Virus record (IMG/VR): IMGVR_UViG_3300006954_000005
Span: 1 to 21,015 of that record
DNA: 21,015 nucleotides
Origin: a virus
Strand: one strand, 5' to 3'
The position numbers and the translations under genes were made by a program. Below, one piece after another: positions 7,690 to 13,357 of this stretch. The notes under the pieces are model-generated. The model had not been told where the DNA came from and searched no databases. It was given only the letters and a program-made list of their open reading frames with translations. Position 1 is the stretch's first letter. The number at the start of each line of letters is the position of its first letter.

Positions 7690-7710
7690 TTGTTACTCCT
7701 CTAAGTGGCT
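7684..7710 (-). promoter_or_regulatory. Hairpin over the major capsid ribosome-binding site and GTG start
   Basis: On the minus strand AGCCACTT (7703-7710) is followed by an 11-base loop and then AAGTGGCT (7684-7691), a perfect 8-bp stem. The loop displays the Shine-Dalgarno sequence AGAGGAG, while the 3' arm contains the GTG start codon (7687-7689). The hairpin therefore exposes the ribosome-binding site while pairing the start codon. A role in tuning capsid translation is inferred. Confidence 0.6.
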
Positions 7711-7738
7711 ACCCCCTTTCTCGTTTAGGTTGTGAGTG

Positions 7739-8434
7739 TTAGCTTCCGCGAATCAGTTGCTGGACCTTGGCCTGTCTCTCTTTAGGAGTCATGCCGGCCC
7801 ATTGATCCTGGTCGGACTGCTTTTGGGTGGTAGCCATTTGATTTCTTGAAGCCTGAACGGCGCGTTGGTTTTCCACCAGTTGAGGGTCCTGCTTGACCGT
7901 GTACTTTTGCTGAAACTCACTTGCTACAGCTCCTAGAGCGGCTTTGAACGCTTCGGGATTCTGATTCCGGTTTTGCCAGATTTTCAGAAACCTTGGGTCC
8001 TGCCGCGCTTTAGCCTGTAGGGCGACTTCAGCAATATCAGGGTCGATGCCGGACTTCTCTGAGATGGTGCCAACGGCCTGCTTTATATCTGCCTCTGTGC
8101 GCTCATAGGAGAGCTTCTGCTGCATTTGATTCAGTTCTCCCTTGGTCTGCGCGAGGGCTTGGTTAAGAACAGACAACCCGGAAGCCAACTGCGCCTGATA
8201 GGCCGCAAAGTTCGGATCGAACGGATCGGGAACCTTGAACTGCGGATGAGGCGTTTGAGGGACTTGAGGGCTTGGTGTCTGTGGTGCTTGCGGTTTGAAG
8301 TCAGCCGCATCGGCCTCGATCTTGAAGTCGGAATAGACCTTCTCAAGAGGCGTCGGAGCAGGAACCGGGGTCGATGTTTGAGCCGGTGTGCTGGTGTCAG
8401 CAGGCGTAGTGCTCTGCTGCGGGGTGTCTGCCAT
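7739..8434 (-). CDS. Capsid scaffolding protein
   Basis: A 231-residue protein just upstream of the major capsid gene. AGGAGA at a good distance precedes the ATG. Composition is typical of scaffolds: an N-terminal Pro/Thr/Ala/Gln-rich disordered tract (1-75), a helical Gln-rich middle (about 78-125, likely coiled coil for oligomerisation) and a charged helical C-terminus (residues 200-231, Lys/Arg/Gln-rich) of the kind that contacts the coat protein. It has no Cys. In this class the scaffold directs prohead assembly and leaves before or during DNA packaging. The assignment rests on composition and position, since scaffold sequences are poorly conserved. Confidence 0.85.
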   Translation of the reverse strand: MADTPQQSTTPADTSTPAQTSTPVPAPTPLEKVYSDFKIEADAADFKPQAPQTPSPQVPQTPHPQFKVPDPFDPNFAAYQAQLASGLSVLNQALAQTKGELNQMQQKLSYERTEADIKQAVGTISEKSGIDPDIAEVALQAKARQDPRFLKIWQNRNQNPEAFKAALGAVASEFQQKYTVKQDPQLVENQRAVQASRNQMATTQKQSDQDQWAGMTPKERQAKVQQLIRGS

Positions 8435-8444
8435 GATATTTCTC

Positions 8445-8639
8445 CTATTTGATTAGAGTTACATCCAAACCCAAAACCGTCATGCAAAGGTCAAAGCCTT
8501 CCTGCATGGCGGATTTGTGCTTCCATTCCTCTACGTTATCGACTTTGGAATCCCACGCTGGAACTATGGGCCTTTCGTCTTTCATCTTGTTCAGGAACCT
8601 GCGGAATTCAACATCGCCCATGACTTCCTGTAGATTCAA
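8445..8639 (-). CDS. Small conserved-type phage protein (64 aa), unknown function
   Basis: A 64-residue acidic/basic helical protein, MNLQEVMGDVEFRRFLNKMK onward, with Trp residues at 29 and 39. It sits directly before the scaffold gene. Short proteins with a Gly-Asp-x-x-Phe-Arg-x-Phe-Leu start occur beside scaffold and capsid genes in podovirus-like genomes, with no known role. The start I use is TTG at 8637-8639, which forms a TTGA overlap with the preceding stop and has a strong AGGAG six bases upstream. An in-frame ATG at 8621 with its own AGGA is a possible alternative that would drop six residues. Confidence 0.7.
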   Translation of the reverse strand: MNLQEVMGDVEFRRFLNKMKDERPIVPAWDSKVDNVEEWKHKSAMQEGFDLCMTVLGLDVTLIK

Positions 8640-9883
8640 TGCAGGCTCCTGTAGATCGTGTAAATCTTCATGACTTCATCTTCCTCGAACGCTTTGTTCA
8701 GGTCGTCAATCTCGGCTAGGAGGAATAGAAGCCGCTGCTGGAGGTCCATCAGTTTTTCTACAAGCCGCTCCATCCTGTACAGATCTGGAGCGATATCGAC
8801 CTGTCTTCTGACGGCCTCGATCTTCTTCTGGACTTGCTCGACTTCCTTCCTGAGTTGGGCCTCGGTCTTTAGTCTTCGGCCTTCCTCCCACCACTTGGGA
8901 GGCCTGTATCTACGACCAGAAGCCCCGCCGCCGCTTGTGACTTCCGGGGCGACCGGAGGAGGTGGTTGGGGAATCGCATCCAACATCGAGAACCCCAGAG
9001 CCAATGTCCTAAGGTCGCTCGGGAATAAATAGCCGTTCGGATTCTGCCAATCAAGGAGACTGAACGGCATCACCACCACGGGAGCGAGAGTCCCCTGGGA
9101 GAGGTTCTGAATCCAGGTATTCAGGTCAATGCTTCTACTCGGTCCTTTGGGAACCGGCCAATCGAGGTTCGCCGGTCCCTGTCCTGAAGCCCCGAAGAAC
9201 TTGTCCTGCCCTATCAGCGTCAGTTCTACCGCGTTCAGCCAAGTCCTGAGATCACTCGGGAACCTAGCTCCAAGTGGTACAGGCCAATCACCCTGTCTGA
9301 AGGGACTGGTCTGGCTCGGACTTTGAGTCCAGGTAAGAAGGTCTACAACCCGTCTAGGAACTCCTGGATTGGGCCAATCCCTCTGATTGAGAGGGGCTTG
9401 GACTGTAAGCGATCCGAGATTGAAAGACCTGACCCAACTCAGTAAATCTACCGACCTTTGAGACCCTCTAGGATTTGGGTAATCGTAGGTCGCCCATTGA
9501 CCAAATGTACCAAACTGCTTGTCCTTCCCGATCAGTTGGGTTTCTGTCGGGTTGATAAAGGTCCAGAGGTCGATTGATCTCTGCGGGCCTCGGGGGTTGG
9601 GATAGTCGTAGGTCCGCCATTGCCCCGGACCAGCGAACTGCTTATCCAGCCCCTTTAGTAGGGTCGCGTTTCTAGGACCACCCTCTATCCTCAGATATGC
9701 AGCTAGATAAAGAGCATCCCTACGTAGAGTCGGATTGGGGTAGTCATACGCCTTCCACTGACCATTCCCGGCGAACTGTTTCCCGCCTGAGGGCCCTCCT
9801 ACCCTTCCCTGTATAAAACCTGGAGGATTCTGATTAGCTTGTCCTAGAGGCCGGTTGTATATTAACGGCGCACGGATCGTCAT
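8636..9883 (-). CDS. Tandem-repeat protein (DYPNP/DWPxP repeats) with C-terminal coiled coil
   Basis: A 415-residue protein with two parts. Residues about 35-300 contain seven imperfect repeats, each centred on Asp-(Tyr/Trp)-Pro-x-Pro (cores at 46-51, 92-97, 133-138, 168-173, 198-203, 240-245 and 277-282) and followed after about ten residues by Asp-Leu-x-(Thr/Ser)-Trp or similar. Repeats 1, 2, 3 and 6 are preceded by a Lys-(Gln/Phe)-Phe-Gly/Ala linker with Gly-Gln. A Pro-rich hinge (302-313) and a Gly-rich link lead to a charged coiled coil (about 337-400, heptad-like Leu/Ile/Val spacing). The layout resembles a fibrous virion component in which a helical base holds a repeated rod. I do not recognise a family with known function. 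It overlaps the next start by TTGA. Confidence 0.7.
   Translation of the reverse strand: MTIRAPLIYNRPLGQANQNPPGFIQGRVGGPSGGKQFAGNGQWKAYDYPNPTLRRDALYLAAYLRIEGGPRNATLLKGLDKQFAGPGQWRTYDYPNPRGPQRSIDLWTFINPTETQLIGKDKQFGTFGQWATYDYPNPRGSQRSVDLLSWVRSFNLGSLTVQAPLNQRDWPNPGVPRRVVDLLTWTQSPSQTSPFRQGDWPVPLGARFPSDLRTWLNAVELTLIGQDKFFGASGQGPANLDWPVPKGPSRSIDLNTWIQNLSQGTLAPVVVMPFSLLDWQNPNGYLFPSDLRTLALGFSMLDAIPQPPPPVAPEVTSGGGASGRRYRPPKWWEEGRRLKTEAQLRKEVEQVQKKIEAVRRQVDIAPDLYRMERLVEKLMDLQQRLLFLLAEIDDLNKAFEEDEVMKIYTIYRSLH
8646..8650 (-). promoter_or_regulatory. Ribosome-binding site deciding a TTG start
   Basis: AGGAG lies six bases before the TTG at 8637-8639, inside the last codons of the repeat-protein gene. 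It is the main reason for accepting a TTG start for the 64-residue protein. Confidence 0.6.
8984..9781 (-). repeat. Seven imperfect protein-coding repeats in the repeat protein
   Basis: The coding repeats span residues 35-300 of the protein at 8636-9883. Units are roughly 30-46 residues; the first three are the longest and most alike (Lys-Gln-Phe-x-x-x-Gly-Gln-Trp-x-x-Tyr-Asp-Tyr-Pro-Asn-Pro), and later ones are shorter with Trp replacing Tyr. At DNA level the units have drifted, so this is an old expansion rather than a recent duplication. Confidence 0.75.
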
Positions 9884-10584
9884 CCGCTGCTACCGCCTAT
9901 AGGTATAAACCCGGCCTCCGGAGTTTGCTTTATCAAGAACGAAATCCCCACAGAGGTCGTAGAAAAAGTCGCCGTAGCTGTCTGGGTGTCGGTACTCGCA
10001 TTAGAACTAAGCCCCAAGTCCGCCAACATCAGTGAAGGGAAACTCACCGATTGGGAACTGGACTCCGCTCTTAATGTCATGGGAGCGGGTTGATCCATTC
10101 CCATTACGTCCAAAATCTTCAGGTTCGCGGCCCAGACACAAACCAAGGTGTTGTAGTTATTCCACGTCGCAGGGGTCAATGACGGAGCTACGGAACTCAC
10201 CCCGATGGCGTTCTGCTGTGCTCCCGAAGGGCCGTCCAACGGATAACTTAAATTCCCGCCTTGGTATTCAGCGAATATCCAAAATCCTGTCCCTGAGAGA
10301 TTAGTCCAGTTGAATGTATATGGCCCAGACTCCCCGGAGGAGATTTTGCAGAAAACCGCTACTCTACTGTTAGAAGCCGAGACGACAGCCTGCTGAATCT
10401 CCGACCACCCTGCCGGCGGGACTATATTTCCAGGCTCGCTCAAAGTACCTACGATTATCATTGCCGCTATCAACAAGGTCCCGTCTATCGGCGTTAGGAC
10501 GGTTGTTACGTCAACACTTGTCAGAGACCCTACGATAAAGTTTCCTGTGTTTGTCGCTGCATCTCTAATCTGGGGGCAAGCCAT
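9880..10584 (-). CDS. Beta-rich virion protein (tail fibre/decoration-like)
   Basis: A 234-residue protein. GAGG at a spacing of seven bases selects ATG 10584 over a TTG two codons upstream; the start overlaps the previous gene by 55 bases. Residues about 34-130 follow a pattern frequent in phage fibre and surface proteins: Gly-Thr-Leu-Leu-Ile-Ala-Ala-Met, then Val-Pro-Pro-Ala-Gly-Trp-Ser-Glu-Ile, then a Val-Ala-Val-Phe-Cys-Lys-Ile strand, then Tyr-Thr-Phe-Asn-Trp. It then has alternating strands ending in a hydrophobic Val-Gly-Ile-Ser-Phe-Leu-Ile strand. This looks like a two-sheet beta sandwich. A role as a virion surface protein is inferred; binding specificity is unknown. It overlaps the repeat-protein gene by ATGA (9880-9883). 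Confidence 0.6.
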   Translation of the reverse strand: MACPQIRDAATNTGNFIVGSLTSVDVTTVLTPIDGTLLIAAMIIVGTLSEPGNIVPPAGWSEIQQAVVSASNSRVAVFCKISSGESGPYTFNWTNLSGTGFWIFAEYQGGNLSYPLDGPSGAQQNAIGVSSVAPSLTPATWNNYNTLVCVWAANLKILDVMGMDQPAPMTLRAESSSQSVSFPSLMLADLGLSSNASTDTQTATATFSTTSVGISFLIKQTPEAGFIPIGGSSG

Positions 10585-11654
10585 GACCAAGCCTCACTGA
10601 TATTTTCGTAAGTGTCTGGCTTCCAGACAATACGTTGATTAGGACCGGACCATGGGAACTGCTCCCCTTCTTTTATTCCTTGGGATTCTTCCCAGAACTT
10701 CGGACGATTGCCTATGTAGGGATCGTCCTCCGAAATCTTGTTGAACATCAGCCAGGGTCTGTCTCCGAAGAGAGCGAGATTCCACGGCCCGCTCGGGACG
10801 AATAGATTGCATTTGGCTTGTTCATAAAGCGCCATTCTGATATCCAGATTCAAAGATGCGAGCGGGAACGTCATACATCCTAATATAGGGTCTCCGGCTT
10901 TCGCGGTGTCTCTGATGAATATGACTCTCTCGCCAGTAGAGTCGGCGAATTTCTTCCACGCCTCAATATTGCTGTTCCTATGCCCCCACGAGTCTAGTTC
11001 TCTGAGCGTCACCGTCACCGGAGAAGGGCCATCCTTGAGGAACATTCTCACCGTTTCTCTTGCTTCGTCCGATGCCTGGAGATGAGGCACCTGTTCCTGT
11101 TTCGCTGCCCGGGTGACATTTCTGAGCACGTACCAAGGACTCGCCCTGCCTCCTACAGCTCTTTGATCCTCGATACCACCTACCAACTTGATGAGGGGCT
11201 TCATGACGTTCACGAACATTTGCTGCTCTTGCGGGCTGCCTATTCCTGACTTCCCATCCTGACCCTTCGTAAAAGCCACTTTTAATGGGCTCGGCGCACC
11301 TTCTCTCCTGCGGGTCATTTCCGCATCTATCAGCCAGATCAGAAAATCAAAACTCTTAGGAGAAGATGCAAGGTTGTAGCAGACATAATCCGCGGTCAAA
11401 CCTTTGTCCGGAGGCCCCGATGAAATCCTCGCCCGTTCGTAGAGCTTCAACTTCAATGTATCCAGGACGAAAGGAACCGCGTATTCCATATCGGCCACAC
11501 CTGCAAAATCGCAGGCCATCAAGTTAGGTAACTGACAGACCGTGATCGTGGCGTGACAGATTTGCCCTCCTCTTGCTCTCTTTAGCCAAATCTCGAAAAG
11601 CTTTACTACTTCCTCATTACCGTAGGCTTGAGTATTCTTGACCTCAGAGAGCAC
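10530..11654 (-). CDS. Probable glycan-modifying protein, paralogue of the gene at 18917-19579
   Basis: This 374-residue protein shares four blocks in order with the 220-residue protein of the sugar cassette: YNLASSPKSFDF (93-104), a Val-Thr-Val-Thr-Leu-Arg block followed by a helix and Arg-Val-Ile (212-245), SGPWNLALFGDRPW (288-301) and PWSGPNQRIVW (334-344). It carries about 90 extra N-terminal residues, with Cys-His-Ala-Thr-Ile-Thr-Val-Cys at 33-40, and a longer middle. A glycosyltransferase-like role, perhaps GT-B fold, is inferred from the gene pair, not from a diagnostic motif. The start is uncertain. I use GTG 11654, which overlaps the preceding TAG by one base; the frame is open to 11762, but that would sit inside the previous gene. 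It is the only sugar-type gene placed among virion protein genes. Confidence 0.6.
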   Translation of the reverse strand: MLSEVKNTQAYGNEEVVKLFEIWLKRARGGQICHATITVCQLPNLMACDFAGVADMEYAVPFVLDTLKLKLYERARISSGPPDKGLTADYVCYNLASSPKSFDFLIWLIDAEMTRRREGAPSPLKVAFTKGQDGKSGIGSPQEQQMFVNVMKPLIKLVGGIEDQRAVGGRASPWYVLRNVTRAAKQEQVPHLQASDEARETVRMFLKDGPSPVTVTLRELDSWGHRNSNIEAWKKFADSTGERVIFIRDTAKAGDPILGCMTFPLASLNLDIRMALYEQAKCNLFVPSGPWNLALFGDRPWLMFNKISEDDPYIGNRPKFWEESQGIKEGEQFPWSGPNQRIVWKPDTYENISEAWSWLAPRLEMQRQTQETLS

Positions 11655-12169
11655 TAGAGCGGCTCGTAGACGATGTGAGCTCCCATCAGTCCTACAGAAC
11701 CGCCGGTAAAGGCAGAGAGCGTACTTCCAGAGGCAGAAGCCGTAGTCCCGATAATGCCCCACTCCTCTCCGGGAGCCGCAACCCAGCGCACGATCCCACC
11801 GAAGGCGTTGAACGACAGGTTGAGTCTCGCCTGAGTAGCAACCGAAGACCTTGCAGGCCCTGTGGAAGCTGCGACGAACGTCAGAACAGCCGTGGACATA
11901 GCTTGTGTAAAGCTATTCAACGGACCATCTGCATTCGGTGTTGCAAGAGCGGTAGGGGTCGTAGCGAAAGCCACTGACCTTGCGAACTGCATGATATTGA
12001 TAGACGAGGCCGAAGCTTGCCCTCCCTCGTAAATCTCGATCACGTTCAGGGCAGTCGAGGCACCGGGGTTTTCAATACCCATATACGTGCTGTTGGCCAG
12101 AAAGTTAGTACCACCATCCGCCGTGGCCGTAGGCGTAAAGGTCGCTGCTTGGAAGAGTCTTTTTGCCAT
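11654..12169 (-). CDS. Probable virion structural/decoration protein
   Basis: A 171-residue protein rich in Ala, Ser, Thr and Gly with a beta-strand pattern and no Cys. The ATG is preceded by AAGGA at a spacing of six bases. Residues 1-40 (MAKRLFQAATFTPTATADGG then Tyr-Met-Gly-Ile-Glu-Asn-Pro) and the Asn-Val-Ile-Glu-Ile-Tyr-Glu-Gly-Gly run look like a small capsid-type beta domain, and the C-terminal Leu-Met-Gly-Ala-His-Ile-Val-Tyr-Glu fits an edge strand. I do not recognise the family. Its place among other beta-rich proteins and before scaffold and capsid genes suggests a head decoration or accessory structural protein (inference). Its stop (TAG) overlaps a GTG of the next gene. Confidence 0.6.
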   Translation of the reverse strand: MAKRLFQAATFTPTATADGGTNFLANSTYMGIENPGASTALNVIEIYEGGQASASSINIMQFARSVAFATTPTALATPNADGPLNSFTQAMSTAVLTFVAASTGPARSSVATQARLNLSFNAFGGIVRWVAAPGEEWGIIGTTASASGSTLSAFTGGSVGLMGAHIVYEPL

Positions 12170-12178
12170 GATTGGTCC

Positions 12179-12550
12179 TTACGGTAATAGAATGTTGGGC
12201 GGTTGTAGTAACTCCTGCGGACTGCCCATCTTCTCCGCAAGCTCTAAGGTGATATCTACCACCTTGGAATAGGGTAAATGCACGTACAAAGGGTCGTGTC
12301 TCTTTAGATCACACCAATCGCAAATATAGTGATCGCATTGAGAGCAGTAGGCCCTTTCTCTGGTCCTCAGCGGATTTTTGATCCACGAGTTTTTACAATG
12401 AGAACAGGTGAGACTCGCGGCCTCGAATATCTTGCCCTCACCGCAGAATTTTGGATCGTAGCCAGCTTGTCTGGCAATTTCCTCAGGAAGTCCTGGAGAG
12501 GCACGGTGATCTACAAGAAGATAGCCTTCGTGTCTTTTGAGTGAACTCAT
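12179..12550 (-). CDS. Zinc-ribbon phage protein of unknown function
   Basis: A 123-residue protein with three Cys pairs: Cys49-x-x-Cys52, Cys69-x-x-Cys72 and Cys77-x-x-Cys80, plus His74. The arrangement is a treble-clef or zinc-ribbon-like knuckle with one or two metal sites. The N-terminal block MSSLKRHEGYLLVDHRASPG and the Phe-Glu-Ala-Ala-Ser-Leu-Thr-Cys-Ser-His-Cys run resemble a conserved protein I recall from environmental podovirus-like genomes, always without a known function. The start is ATG 12550, which forms an ATGA overlap with the upstream stop; an in-frame extension to 12601 is rejected because it lies inside the previous gene. It could be a minor virion protein, an assembly chaperone or a nucleic-acid-binding factor. 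Confidence 0.75.
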   Translation of the reverse strand: MSSLKRHEGYLLVDHRASPGLPEEIARQAGYDPKFCGEGKIFEAASLTCSHCKNSWIKNPLRTRERAYCSQCDHYICDWCDLKRHDPLYVHLPYSKVVDITLELAEKMGSPQELLQPPNILLP

Positions 12551-13206
12551 AGAACGATCTGCGCCATCAAAACATCCGCTGCACCGTCCGTCACCGACCA
12601 CGCTTTGAATCCGAGATTCGCCCCATCTGTCGGGTTCCCAGCATCAAACCCAACCCCAGGATTACCGGTTGTATAGCCCGAGGTGTCAGTAACCTGCGCG
12701 ATCTGCGTCCCGTTCTGAAAAACGGTTATGACTCTCGCACTTGAAGGTCCAGTGATGATAGCTTTGACGGTATCCCCATCCACGAATGGAGCCACCATCG
12801 CCACACCACCAGCCGTCAGATCAGTGATGCTGCCTTGAGGGCCGAGCCACTTGGCGATGATAAGAGTCCCGGTCGGCCCTAGACTGTCGATAAAGTCGCA
12901 CTCGTAGCTTTTGATCTCATTCCCTGGAACGTTGATTTGCATATTAATATGCAACTCGACTTCCGCTGCGCCGTGAGTGCCGGTCACGAACACTGTCCCA
13001 GTGACGGTTTGATCTTGGCCCCAAGTACCGTTTAATGCAGCTACAGAGTCGTTGCTACCGGAACTATCCGGCCCATTGATTCTATTCGGTGGGCCTGAGG
13101 CCGTTTTGACGTTCGTGGTCCAAGCCGCAGGCAGGGTGGTATTCCAGTTCCCGCCATCCGAGATCGGATTCTCTGGAGCAGCGCCAGACCATGTGTAAAA
13201 GGCCAT
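12547..13206 (-). CDS. LamG/concanavalin-like beta-sandwich virion protein
   Basis: A 219-residue protein rich in Thr, Gly, Asn and Ser with alternating beta-strand pattern. The C-terminal stretch TSGYTTGNPGVGFDAGN followed by Leu-Gly-Phe-Lys-Ala-Trp-Ser-Val-Thr-Asp is characteristic of concanavalin A-like (LamG-type) jelly-roll domains: glycine-rich turn, then the final strand before the end. The middle Val-Glu-Leu-His-Ile-Asn-Met-Gln and Asp-Gly-Asp-Thr-Val-Lys-Ala also fit. Such domains bind carbohydrate or decorate capsids and fibres in phages, so a surface or host-glycan-binding role is inferred. Only a weak ribosome-binding site (GGAT) precedes the ATG. It overlaps the zinc-ribbon gene by ATGA (12547-12550). 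Confidence 0.65.
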   Translation of the reverse strand: MAFYTWSGAAPENPISDGGNWNTTLPAAWTTNVKTASGPPNRINGPDSSGSNDSVAALNGTWGQDQTVTGTVFVTGTHGAAEVELHINMQINVPGNEIKSYECDFIDSLGPTGTLIIAKWLGPQGSITDLTAGGVAMVAPFVDGDTVKAIITGPSSARVITVFQNGTQIAQVTDTSGYTTGNPGVGFDAGNPTDGANLGFKAWSVTDGAADVLMAQIVL

Positions 13207-13216
13207 TTTTATCCAG

Positions 13217-13354
13217 TCAGCGGGCTATGCCGATCCAGACGATGAAGTGCCGCCCATCGTGCGCCGCGGGCTCGCCGATTACCCGCCTGATGTTCGCCAG
13301 CAGCTGGCCCGCCAGCTCGGACTCGACCCCCAGCGGGAACTTGACGCTACTCAC
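13217..13354 (-). CDS. Small GC-rich ORF (45 aa), hypothetical
   Basis: A 45-codon frame fills the otherwise empty gap between portal stop and the next gene. It starts with GTG (13352-13354), four bases after the portal stop, with GAGG about 11 bases upstream, and stops with TGA at 13217-13219, ten bases before the next ATG. By hand count 93 of 138 bases are G or C, and 41 of 45 sense codons end in G or C, far more than in neighbouring genes. The peptide begins MSSVKFPLGVESELAGQLL and ends in a hydrophobic FIVWIGIAR. No family is recognised and there is no signal peptide or clear membrane helix. The opposite strand is also open here with plausible residues, so strand is not certain; codon third positions favour the minus strand. 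Confidence 0.5.
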   Translation of the reverse strand: MSSVKFPLGVESELAGQLLANIRRVIGEPAAHDGRHFIVWIGIAR

Positions 13355-13357
13355 GTA

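Noticed and set aside
11655-11762. Upstream start at 11762 for the 374-residue paralogue
   Set aside because: The added residues (Tyr/Arg/Cys-rich) lie wholly inside the preceding gene and do not resemble the rest of the protein.
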